Positions 29,609-37,711 of a stretch of 64,000 nucleotides of DNA are shown piece by piece. Where the stretch lies: assembly GCA_008015155.1 (NCBI GenBank), contig SSFA01000018.1, positions 1 through 64,000 on the forward strand, read 5' to 3'. Position 1 is the first letter of the stretch. Each line of letters starts with the position of its first letter. Below the pieces are notes generated by a model. That model was not told where the DNA came from. It ran no database searches and saw only the letters and a list, made by a program, of their open reading frames with translations. The DNA is from Thiothrix sp. GTDB lineage: Bacteria > Pseudomonadota > Gammaproteobacteria > Thiotrichales > Thiotrichaceae. The translations under genes and the position numbers were made by a program.

Positions 29609-32600
29609 GTGATGACTATGTTCCTCATTCAGTCGCTTTTATGGTTACTAGCGGCCTTTTTGTTAGGCTATGGCATTGGGCGTTGGTTAAAAGGGATGTT
29701 TTGTAAACGTCGTGTGGTTGATCATCGCACTCAAGTGGAGACTGACAGCGCTCATTTACGTGTGCCCGTCACGACTACAGCCGTGGCTGCTGGTACTTCA
29801 GCCACGGCTGCTTTAGCGCGTTCACGTGAACCTGTTAAACCTGCTATGACTAGGCCAGAGCCTGAACTTAAAACACCAGTGGTGACTGTGCAGACGCCTG
29901 AACTTAAAGCGAATGTTAGTCCGCTAAAAGCTGATCTCGACTTGCCACAAGCCGATCTGAAAACGCCAGAGGTGAACGTTACAGTACCTCAAGTAGAAGT
30001 AAACAAGCCTACTATCGCTGTACCTCCAGTGGATATGTCTTTGCCTAAAGCTGAGATTGAGGTGAAAGCACCAACTCTTGATTTACCTAAGGCTGAGATT
30101 GAAACGCCTAACATTGATCTTGATTTACCAAAAGTTGATGTGGATGCCCCCAAGCTTGATTTACCTAAGGTAGATGTGCATGTACCTCCTGTGGATGTAA
30201 ATGCTCCTAAACTAGATCTTGACTTGCCACAAGTCGATGTAAGTACCCCCAAGCTTGATCTTGACTTGCCTCAAGTCGATGTGACTCCGCCTAGCTTTGA
30301 GGCTAAGTTACCAGAAATCGAAACTTCTAAGCTTGAAGTTAAAGATATAGCCGCCGGGGTGGTAGGTTTGGGTGCGGCAGCTTTAAGCGTAGCAGCTGTA
30401 AAAGTACAGGCTCCTGATGGCGAAGTCGACTTGACCGTAACGGAGTTAAACAAGGTACCGGAAGCTGATGTCGATTTAAAGACGCTGCATTTAGAGATGC
30501 CTGAATCTAAAGCTGAACTCTCAGCCGTCGAATGGCAGGATGCTAAAGCAAGCGTTGATGCAGTCACAGTCAATGTGCCACAAGTAGAGTTGGATCTGCC
30601 AGATGCTAATAGGAATCTGCCGCGCATGGACATTGGACTTGCTGCAGCCAATATTCATACGCCTGAAGCTAAGGCTGATCTCACTGCTTTAAGTGCTGCT
30701 GTCCCAGACACAGCAGTTCATCTGCCAGAAGCTGGCATTGAATTGCAGCATGCTGAAGTAGGGGCAGGTGTCGTAGAGCTCAATACGCCAGAAGGTTTGT
30801 ATACGCTTGAAGGTGCTTCAGTACGCTCCTTAGAGCAGCCAGAGTTAGCCGCAGCAGTACGCTTGACTAAGCCAGATGGTGATATAGAGCTGGCTAGTTT
30901 AGCGCGTGATGCTAGTGGTCAAGTAAGTCTGGCGGCTGTAGATAGCAGGAGTCCTGAAGCCGATTTACACAGCGTTGAACTGGGTAGCATGCACTCAGGT
31001 CTAGTCAATCCTGAGTGGTTAGCGGGCTTGAAAGCTGCTGCTTTAGCAGAAGGCAATACTATCTTAGCGGGTGCAGTGGATCAGGCTTTAGCTCAAACCT
31101 CCAGTTTAACCAGTACAGAGATAGGTTCACTCGGTACAGGGCTGAGTCCAGACTTATTGGCGATGCTAAAGCAAGCTGCGGTAGGTGTTAGTCTTGGTGC
31201 AGTGGGTACACAAGTAGCAACCGAAGTAGATGCTTTACCTGAGCCGGTTGATGAGGCTGATTTAATTGAAGTGGGTAAAACGCTGAGCGATGAGTGGGAT
31301 CGTAAGCTAGAGATCGAGGCAGATCCACTGCCAGCAAGTGCCAGCATGACTCCGCCAGTTAATTTAGCTGCTACGGACGCTAGTCCAACGACTGTGAAAG
31401 ATGTCATAGCGACTACGGTCAGTGAAACTTTAGCGGCGCAACCGCAAGCAGTTGATGAATCTGACCTGATTGAAGCAGGTAAAAATGTTGCTGAAGCTGT
31501 ACTCAATCCAACAGGTTTGACTACGGCCGAACTGGGTGATTTAGGTTCGGGTTTGAATAACGGGACTTTAGCCACTCTCAAACTAGCCGCAGCCGGTGCT
31601 GCTACAGTTGCAGCAGTACAAGCCAATCTTCAATCGGGTGTACAACCGATGATTGTGGATGAATCTGATGCTATTGAGGCGATTAAATTAGCTTGGGATG
31701 GCGACCTCAGTCCTGCAGAATTAGCGGCTTTAGAACATACCTTAATTTTGCGTCCCGGTGAGACAGGCCGTTTAGGCTTGGTTACTTGTTCAGTGCCTAG
31801 CGCGAATTGCGTCTCCTTAGGTGGCTTAGAAGGTGATTTACAAACTGGGGATGCCATGCGCTCAAGACTGTTTAATATGGCAGTCACGCATAATGATGAT
31901 GGTAATTATGTGTTCTCTAGTCTATCTAAATGGATGCCAGATTGGAGCAAGTCCGGTGATTTTTCTGAGCATACGGATGAGCTCACCCAACTGGTTTGGG
32001 ATAATGACCCTAGTGCAGTCGAGCATGCTGCGGGTTATCAATTAACGCTGCGTGAAGGTCAATATGGTGATTTAGGGCTAGTGTCCTGTGCAGTCAATGA
32101 AACAGGCTCAGTCAGTTTAGGCGGTATTGTTGGCTCCATCGCGGAAGGTCAGATTGCGGTGTCTAAGCTTTACGGGATCTTTGTAGAGCGTGCTGGTGAT
32201 ATTTATACCTTTAAGCAATTCTCTAAACCTGCAACGACTCAGTCATGGGGAGGTAGTGCTCAAGCAGCCTTAGCAGCTGTTGGGGCTGGCGTGGCTGCAA
32301 AATTCAGTGATACGGTCGATACAGTGAAGGAAGCTGTATTGCCCGCTACCCACTCGACTACTACCGATACGCTCGAACCGGATCTAACTTGGTCTGCAGA
32401 AGAGCGACGCAGCAATATGCAGCGCTTAATTGCAGAAAGTCATGATCGGCGGGGCTCTAAATTAGTTAGCCAACTATGGGATAGTGATAGTGGTTATGAC
32501 TGTAGTGTGCTTGAAGGTGATGAAAGTTTAGTGCTTAAGCCGGGACTTTATGGAAAGCTAGGTTCAGTCCATTGCGGTGTTACCAAACCTGGGCGTGTAG

Positions 32601-32725
32601 TCGTCAGTGGTGATGTGAGCCATCTAGCGGAAGGTGAGGGTGTCTTGTTCCACCTTTACAATATTGTGGTCTGTCGTGATGAAGAGGATAACTACCGCTT
32701 CGAGCGTCTGAACGATCTAGTCTAA
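29609..32725 (+). CDS. Large membrane-anchored repeat protein of unknown function
   Basis: I do not recognise this 1038-residue protein. Visible parts: a transmembrane helix (about 5-28, FLIQSLLWLLAAFLLGYGIGRWLKG) with a positive C-terminal flank; a Pro/Asp/Val/Leu repeat array (about 85-235, units like LDLPKVDVDAPK) resembling the AHNAK repeat pattern; an acidic region (235-470); two related segments near 500 and 640 (LTSTEIGSLGTGLSPDLLAMLKQAA and LTTAELGDLGSGLNNGTLATLKLAA), each followed by a (V)DE(A/S)D(L/A)IE motif; and three C-terminal repeats of ~85 residues (about 685-775, 790-880, 951-1038). Start is GTG 29609 or ATG 29612, with GAGGAG upstream. It is third in the OmpA/BON operon. Confidence 0.72.
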   Translation: MMTMFLIQSLLWLLAAFLLGYGIGRWLKGMFCKRRVVDHRTQVETDSAHLRVPVTTTAVAAGTSATAALARSREPVKPAMTRPEPELKTPVVTVQTPELKANVSPLKADLDLPQADLKTPEVNVTVPQVEVNKPTIAVPPVDMSLPKAEIEVKAPTLDLPKAEIETPNIDLDLPKVDVDAPKLDLPKVDVHVPPVDVNAPKLDLDLPQVDVSTPKLDLDLPQVDVTPPSFEAKLPEIETSKLEVKDIAAGVVGLGAAALSVAAVKVQAPDGEVDLTVTELNKVPEADVDLKTLHLEMPESKAELSAVEWQDAKASVDAVTVNVPQVELDLPDANRNLPRMDIGLAAANIHTPEAKADLTALSAAVPDTAVHLPEAGIELQHAEVGAGVVELNTPEGLYTLEGASVRSLEQPELAAAVRLTKPDGDIELASLARDASGQVSLAAVDSRSPEADLHSVELGSMHSGLVNPEWLAGLKAAALAEGNTILAGAVDQALAQTSSLTSTEIGSLGTGLSPDLLAMLKQAAVGVSLGAVGTQVATEVDALPEPVDEADLIEVGKTLSDEWDRKLEIEADPLPASASMTPPVNLAATDASPTTVKDVIATTVSETLAAQPQAVDESDLIEAGKNVAEAVLNPTGLTTAELGDLGSGLNNGTLATLKLAAAGAATVAAVQANLQSGVQPMIVDESDAIEAIKLAWDGDLSPAELAALEHTLILRPGETGRLGLVTCSVPSANCVSLGGLEGDLQTGDAMRSRLFNMAVTHNDDGNYVFSSLSKWMPDWSKSGDFSEHTDELTQLVWDNDPSAVEHAAGYQLTLREGQYGDLGLVSCAVNETGSVSLGGIVGSIAEGQIAVSKLYGIFVERAGDIYTFKQFSKPATTQSWGGSAQAALAAVGAGVAAKFSDTVDTVKEAVLPATHSTTTDTLEPDLTWSAEERRSNMQRLIAESHDRRGSKLVSQLWDSDSGYDCSVLEGDESLVLKPGLYGKLGSVHCGVTKPGRVVVSGDVSHLAEGEGVLFHLYNIVVCRDEEDNYRFERLNDLV
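30215..30298 (+). repeat. Near-identical 42-bp tandem units in the Pro/Asp repeat array
   Basis: Units beginning gatcttgacttgcc at 30215 and 30257 are 42 bases apart and nearly identical, encoding DLDLPQVDVSTPKL and its neighbour. They are the best-conserved copies within the longer degenerate array at about 29870-30310. Confidence 0.8.
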
Positions 32726-34828
32726 CTAGCTCTGGAAGAAGCGAATCGCAGTATCCCCACCCGGTTGCTGTAACCAGCGCCGGGTGAGGGCTATTACTTT
32801 GTCCGGTTCGCGTGCCACGATTTGTTTAGCCACCTCTTGTACCACAGGTAACCAATGCTGATCACGCAGTAAGCTTGCCATTCTTAAGCGTACATCGCCG
32901 GTTTGTTTTGTGCCTAATACCTCACCGGGGCCACGTAGCTCCAGATCAATATTGGCGATCTCAAAACCATCCGTACTATTACACAAAGCGTCCAAGCGTT
33001 TTTGCGCGGTTCTGCCTAAAGGCGCTTGATAAAGCAGGACACAACTACTTTCAGCGCTGCCCCGCCCAACGCGGCCACGTAATTGATGCAATTGGGATAA
33101 ACCTAAGCGTTCAGCATTTTCAATAATCATAATCGAGGCATTGGGCACGTCCACTCCCACTTCAATCACGGTAGTTGCTACCAGTAGCTGTAATTGATTG
33201 GCCTTGAACGCTTGCATAATCCGTTCTTTTTCATTCGGGTGTAATTTGCCATGAATTAAACCAATTTCAACGCCGGGCAACTGTTCACGTAAGAGTTCAG
33301 TGGTATTTTCAGCGGCTTGGCATTGCAAAACCTCTGATTCATCAATCAAAGTACAGACCCAATAAACTTGGCAGCCACGCTCACAGGCTTTTTCCACTCG
33401 GCGGATTAAGCGGTCGCGATTGTCATTGCTTAGTTGCACTGTTTTAATCGGGGTGCGTCCAGGGGGTAATTCATCAATGATCGAATAGTCCAAATCGCCA
33501 TAAGCCGTCATCGCTAAAGTCCGTGGGATGGGTGTAGCGGTCATCACTAACTGATGCGGATAATAATCACCTTGTTTACCTTTCTCGCGCAGCTCTAAGC
33601 GTTGATGCACACCAAAGCGATGTTGCTCATCAATAATAATCAACCCCAGCTGTAAGAATTCAACAGTGCGTTGGAACAAAGCATGTGTGCCAATTGCAAT
33701 ATGGCCAATCCCTAAAAGTAGGTTTTCCACTTGGCGACGACGCTGTTTAGCGGTTTGGTTGCCTGAAATAAAAACAACATCTAAGCCTAAAGGTTCTAAC
33801 CAAGTACAGAAATTCCGATAATGCTGTTCAGCTAATAATTCAGTGGGCGCCATGAGTGCTACTTGATAACCATTTGCAATCGCCTGTAAGGCCGCTGCCA
33901 CTGCCACTAAGGTTTTACCTGAACCGACATCACCCTGTACCAGCCGATTCATCGGGCTACCTAAAACCACATCACGGCTAATTTCATTAATCACCCGGGT
34001 TTGCGCCTTGGTGGGGGCAAACGGTAAGCGCTTTAAAAGCTGTTGAAAGAGTTGATTAGGCGCTTGCATAATCGGTGCTTTCACCTGATTAATCTGATGC
34101 CGCGCTTGTTGGACGCCTAATTGATGCGCTAATAATTCTTCAAAAATTAAACGCTGCTGTACGGGGTGACGACCCTCTAATAATTGCCGGCTCGCGAGTT
34201 CACTAGGTGGTTGATGCAATAAGCGAATACAATCCACTAAAGGCGGAAAACTGTATTCACGTACAATCGCAGGCGGCAGCAACTCCTCTAATTCATGAGC
34301 GTATTCTAGCGCTAATTTAATCAAACGACTGAGGCTGCGTTGCTGCATGCCTTCAGTACTGGGGTAAGTTGGCGTCAGGGTGTTTTCTAAAGGCGGTAAC
34401 TCACCTGCGGTCACCAGACGATATTCTGGGTGTACCATTTCGAGCTTATTACCTGCTTGGCGTACCTCACCAAAACAGCGAATATAAGCGCCTTTGCTTA
34501 AACTATGTTTCTGTCCATTGGTGAAGTGAAAGAAACGTAATGTGAGTAATCCAGTGCCATCTGAAATATGACAGAGGAGCATCTTGCGTGCACGGGTGAC
34601 CACTTCAGTCAGTTCAATTTCGCCCTCGACTGTCACTTCTTGCTCAGCTCGTAAACTACCAATTTGATAAATTCGCGTTCGATCTTGATAACGCATGGGT
34701 AAGTGAAAGAGTAAATCGACCACGCGAGAAATACCTAAGCGTAAGAGCTTTTCGGCAGTGGCTTCATTCACACCTTTTAGGGCAGTGACAGGTTGGTATA
34801 AAAGCTTAGAAGGCGCTAGTTCAGTCAT
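32726..34828 (-). CDS. recG: ATP-dependent DNA helicase RecG
   Basis: Superfamily 2 helicase that reverses stalled forks and processes R-loops and Holliday junctions. The 700 residues (E. coli 693) contain the N-terminal wedge/OB domain (about 60-150, YQDRTRIYQIGSLRAEQEVTVEGEIE), Walker A GDVGSGKT, the DEQHRFG box where DExH would be, the TATPIPRTLA motif and the C-terminal helicase half with IEVGVDVPNAS and HQLRGRVGRG. It ends immediately beside the stop of the opposing large repeat protein. The start ATG lies at 34828 and a divergent sigma factor follows. Confidence 0.97.
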   Translation of the reverse strand: MTELAPSKLLYQPVTALKGVNEATAEKLLRLGISRVVDLLFHLPMRYQDRTRIYQIGSLRAEQEVTVEGEIELTEVVTRARKMLLCHISDGTGLLTLRFFHFTNGQKHSLSKGAYIRCFGEVRQAGNKLEMVHPEYRLVTAGELPPLENTLTPTYPSTEGMQQRSLSRLIKLALEYAHELEELLPPAIVREYSFPPLVDCIRLLHQPPSELASRQLLEGRHPVQQRLIFEELLAHQLGVQQARHQINQVKAPIMQAPNQLFQQLLKRLPFAPTKAQTRVINEISRDVVLGSPMNRLVQGDVGSGKTLVAVAAALQAIANGYQVALMAPTELLAEQHYRNFCTWLEPLGLDVVFISGNQTAKQRRRQVENLLLGIGHIAIGTHALFQRTVEFLQLGLIIIDEQHRFGVHQRLELREKGKQGDYYPHQLVMTATPIPRTLAMTAYGDLDYSIIDELPPGRTPIKTVQLSNDNRDRLIRRVEKACERGCQVYWVCTLIDESEVLQCQAAENTTELLREQLPGVEIGLIHGKLHPNEKERIMQAFKANQLQLLVATTVIEVGVDVPNASIMIIENAERLGLSQLHQLRGRVGRGSAESSCVLLYQAPLGRTAQKRLDALCNSTDGFEIANIDLELRGPGEVLGTKQTGDVRLRMASLLRDQHWLPVVQEVAKQIVAREPDKVIALTRRWLQQPGGDTAIRFFQS

Positions 34829-34940
34829 GGCTAGAGTTTACTACAGACTGCGTGTTGGGTGTGTTATCTCTCTATCTAAGCCATCTAAGTCGGCGGAAAT
34901 GCGCTAGTATTCAAACAGTGTTTTTAATCGAGCTGTAGGA

Positions 34941-35537
34941 TTGAGTGCGGTAAGCGAAGCAAATCAAGAAAATGACCTATGCCGCGAGATGCTCTTGCAG
35001 TTCGTCGAGCAGCGCGGTGATCAGGGTGCACAGCTTTTGTCAGTGCTCACTCGCTATATTCGCACCTGTGCTTATCGTCATTACCCCTTAAGCGCGGAAG
35101 ATCAGCAGGATATTCTGCAGGAAACAGCTATTAAAATTCTCAAGCATGCCAGACAAGTTCAAGGCAATTGCAATGCTTGGCTGTTTTCAGTAGTGCGCAA
35201 TGAATATATTGACCGCTTACGTCAGTTGCAAGCCAAGCAAAAAGTATTCGAACCAGATGCAGATGGTACTTTAGTTCCCGTTGCTGAGGAAACTACCCCC
35301 TCTTTTGCTTTAGCTGACCAAGACTTGTATAACCAAGTGGATTGCCTAGAACGTGTCTTTGATGAAATTGCCCGCCAGCCTACAGGCGCTGTGGATATGC
35401 TGATTTATACCGATTATGTGCAAGGTTTAAGCAATGCTGAAATTGCTGAGCATACTGGACGCACTATCGGTGCTATTGCTAAACGCTTATCAGGCTTACG
35501 TGAACGTGTTTGGCAATTGAAACAGGAGCTGTGTTAA
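34941..35537 (+). CDS. ECF-like sigma-70 family sigma factor
   Basis: A short sigma factor with region 2 (about 15-80, DQQDILQETAIKILKHARQVQGNCNAWLFSVVRNEYIDRLRQ) and region 4 (about 125-190, with the helix-turn-helix GLSNAEIAEHTGRTIGAIAKRLSGLRERV), and no regions 1 or 3: the layout of extracytoplasmic-function sigma factors. The longest frame opens with TTG at 34941, just after TAGGA, a spacing too short for a normal site; an ATG at 34989 is an alternative. Its stop overlaps the next start (TAATG). The partner gene is a one-pass membrane protein, so control across the membrane is plausible. Target promoters are unknown. Confidence 0.85.
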   Translation: MSAVSEANQENDLCREMLLQFVEQRGDQGAQLLSVLTRYIRTCAYRHYPLSAEDQQDILQETAIKILKHARQVQGNCNAWLFSVVRNEYIDRLRQLQAKQKVFEPDADGTLVPVAEETTPSFALADQDLYNQVDCLERVFDEIARQPTGAVDMLIYTDYVQGLSNAEIAEHTGRTIGAIAKRLSGLRERVWQLKQELC

Positions 35538-36736
35538 TGGCTAATGAGAACGAACCGGAACCAAGCGAACAAGAGCAATGGGAGGCTATTGTTTCGGGGC
35601 AAAGCTTGCCCGTAGCCGGTAAACAATCTGATGAAGAAGCTGAAGCGGTTCGCCAAGTCTTATTATGGCGACAAGCGCGTGAGCAAACTGCAGTAATTAC
35701 GCCTGAGCAAGCAGCCCGTTTTTACCAACATACGGAGCAAATCCGGCGTGAGCGTCTGAAATCTTCACGCTCTAGAACGCTTGGGGTTTTAGTGTTGATA
35801 GGCTTCGGTTTGTTAGGAGCTGGCTTAAGTTTGGGTTGGTGGCTATTTCATAAGCAGGCTGTGCCAGCCACTACCACAGCAAATCAAACTAATGGGTTGA
35901 GCAAGCTAACCGCGCCTATGATTCCTCCTGCAACGCCGCCTAATGATCTACCGCAAATGCTGGAGTTGCCCGCAGGTAGTTTCACCATGGGTTGTACGGC
36001 GGGTTGGGATGATCAATTAGGGGGGTGTCGTGAAAATGAATATCCTGCGCATAGCGTACAAGTCAAAGCTTTTGCGATGGCTCGCCATGAAATCACCGTG
36101 CAGCAATTTAAGCGCTTTGTAGAAGCAACGCATTATGTAACGACTGCTGAATTCCAACACCAAGGCTGTGCGATTCAAGATTTAGCTAAACCCACTGCTT
36201 GGATTATTAGCTCTGAGCATAATTGGCGTAACCCAAGCTTTGCACAAACTGAGGTACATCCGGTGGTCTGTGTCAGTTGGCAGGATGCGCAAACTTATAC
36301 TCAATGGCTAAGTCAAGAAACAGGTCAAGCCTATCGTTTACCCACTGAAGCAGAATGGGAGTATGCCGCCCGTGGTGGGAAAATTACGGCTTTTTATTGG
36401 GGTAGCCAAGCGGATCGGCATTTTGCCAATGTACAAGGTGTTGAAGGGCAAGACCAATGGGCACAAACCGCACCTGCTGGACAGTTTGCGGCTAATCCGT
36501 TTGGCTTGCATGATATGGCAGGCAATGTTTGGGAGTGGACAGCGGACTGTTGGCAGCAGAACTACTCAATGAACATCGAGCCAGAGGCGCTTTGCCAGCA
36601 AAATGCATTCCGAGCGCGGCGTGGTGGTGGGTGGGATAATGTTCCTGCCAGCGCCCGGTCTGCAGCACGTAGCCCCGCTTCCGTCTTGGATCGTAGCTAT
36701 GTGTTGGGGTTTAGGGTGGTGAGAGAGTTACCTTAA
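35537..36736 (+). CDS. Membrane-anchored FGE/sulfatase-modifying-factor-fold protein, possible sigma regulator
   Basis: A 399-residue protein coupled to the sigma factor by a TAATG overlap. Residues 1-80 are an acidic/polar cytoplasmic segment, 81-104 a membrane helix, and about 137-399 an FGE-sulfatase domain (LPAGSFTMG, ARHEITVQQFKRFV, VHPVVCVSWQDA, YRLPTEAEWEYAARGG, NPFGLHDMAGNVWEWTADCW, LGFRVVRE) predicted outside the membrane. The cysteine pair that active formylglycine-generating enzymes carry near RYRVAARS is absent here (ASARSAARSPAS), so catalysis is doubtful and a binding role likelier. The N-terminal part could act as an anti-sigma segment; that is inference. Its end overlaps the convergent ankyrin gene by 4 bases. 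Confidence 0.82.
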   Translation: MANENEPEPSEQEQWEAIVSGQSLPVAGKQSDEEAEAVRQVLLWRQAREQTAVITPEQAARFYQHTEQIRRERLKSSRSRTLGVLVLIGFGLLGAGLSLGWWLFHKQAVPATTTANQTNGLSKLTAPMIPPATPPNDLPQMLELPAGSFTMGCTAGWDDQLGGCRENEYPAHSVQVKAFAMARHEITVQQFKRFVEATHYVTTAEFQHQGCAIQDLAKPTAWIISSEHNWRNPSFAQTEVHPVVCVSWQDAQTYTQWLSQETGQAYRLPTEAEWEYAARGGKITAFYWGSQADRHFANVQGVEGQDQWAQTAPAGQFAANPFGLHDMAGNVWEWTADCWQQNYSMNIEPEALCQQNAFRARRGGGWDNVPASARSAARSPASVLDRSYVLGFRVVRELP

Positions 36737-37596
36737 GCACCACTGCATTGCGCTTGAGTTTTAGCACCTACCTGGCGCAAGGTAGCTATAATTTTTTCAT
36801 CACCTTTATCGATAGCTAAATCTAAAGGCATATTAGTTTTACAAGTTTGACCACGAATATCTAGATTAGGATTAGCCCCTGCACTGAGCAGCAGTTTAAT
36901 GGCTGGTAAGTTTTCCTGTTTAATAGCTACTGCTAGAGGTGTGCCCCCATCACTGACTTGGCTGACTTTATTTGGATTGACTCCGGTCTTTAACAGCCAT
37001 TCGAGCATTTTTAAGTCGGATGCGTTGGCCTTTGGATCAGAGCCGTAGCCAATATAAGTTTCTAGTGGATTAGAATTACCTATATCTAAAGGAATTCCCG
37101 CTTTCTGTAAAAAGCTTAAGGTTTTCAGGTGACGAGAGCCTAAAGCATAATCCATGATAGTTTTTTGTTGTCCCGCTAAATTAGCACCTGCTGCAATCAA
37201 CTGTTGTAAGCGTTCTGTTGCCCCCCGTCCTGCTGCAACTAACATTTCTTGTGTCAGGTGCTCACCATCAACGGTTAAGTCATTTTGATTGATGCTGCTC
37301 TGTGGATTCATGCATTTCAGTAAGAGCTGAGCGCGTGCCTTGGTTTCATTTTCAGTTTCCTTCGGGCGTACTGTGCGACACCAATTATGTTGCCCCGCGC
37401 CATCCTCATTCCACCGTGCATCTGCAAAACCACAGTTCAACATTTGCTGTGAGCGAAATTGATAAACTGCTTTGGCTGCATAATCTGCACAAGGATCATA
37501 TTTTTCATAGACCTCTGCTTGAACATAGCTATTCAGCACAAAAAAGCTACTGATAGCAAATATAAAGTTGAGGCGAATGTTGGTTAAAGTGAACAT
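36733..37596 (-). CDS. Exported ankyrin-repeat protein
   Basis: A 287-residue protein with a signal peptide (MFTLTNIRLNFIFAISSFFVLNSYVQA), a ~90-residue cysteine-containing N-domain (CADYAAKAVYQFRSQQMLNC, then WCRTVRP) and about four ankyrin-type repeats (about 105-280: LVAAGRGATERLQQLIAAGANL, YALGSRHLKTLSFLQKAGIPLD, GGTPLAVAIKQENLPAIKLLLSAGANPN, PLDLAIDKGDEKIIATLRQVGA). The start at 37596 has a good AAGGAGT site; an upstream in-frame ATG at 37647 would ruin the signal peptide. Function is unknown; periplasmic ankyrin proteins are often paired with catalases or inhibitors, but no such neighbour exists here. Confidence 0.8.
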   Translation of the reverse strand: MFTLTNIRLNFIFAISSFFVLNSYVQAEVYEKYDPCADYAAKAVYQFRSQQMLNCGFADARWNEDGAGQHNWCRTVRPKETENETKARAQLLLKCMNPQSSINQNDLTVDGEHLTQEMLVAAGRGATERLQQLIAAGANLAGQQKTIMDYALGSRHLKTLSFLQKAGIPLDIGNSNPLETYIGYGSDPKANASDLKMLEWLLKTGVNPNKVSQVSDGGTPLAVAIKQENLPAIKLLLSAGANPNLDIRGQTCKTNMPLDLAIDKGDEKIIATLRQVGAKTQAQCSGA

Positions 37597-37711
37597 GAAA
37601 TACTCCTTCGATAGTTTAATTAATGAGCTGCTGAGCAGTCTCTTCATGACTAAAGACGAAGGAGTTTTAAAATCTTTACGGGTCTTAAAAAATATTTTTA
37701 AACCCAGTTAA

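Noticed and set aside
35537..36736. Active formylglycine-generating enzyme
   Set aside because: The catalytic cysteine pair is missing and no sulfatase gene is nearby.
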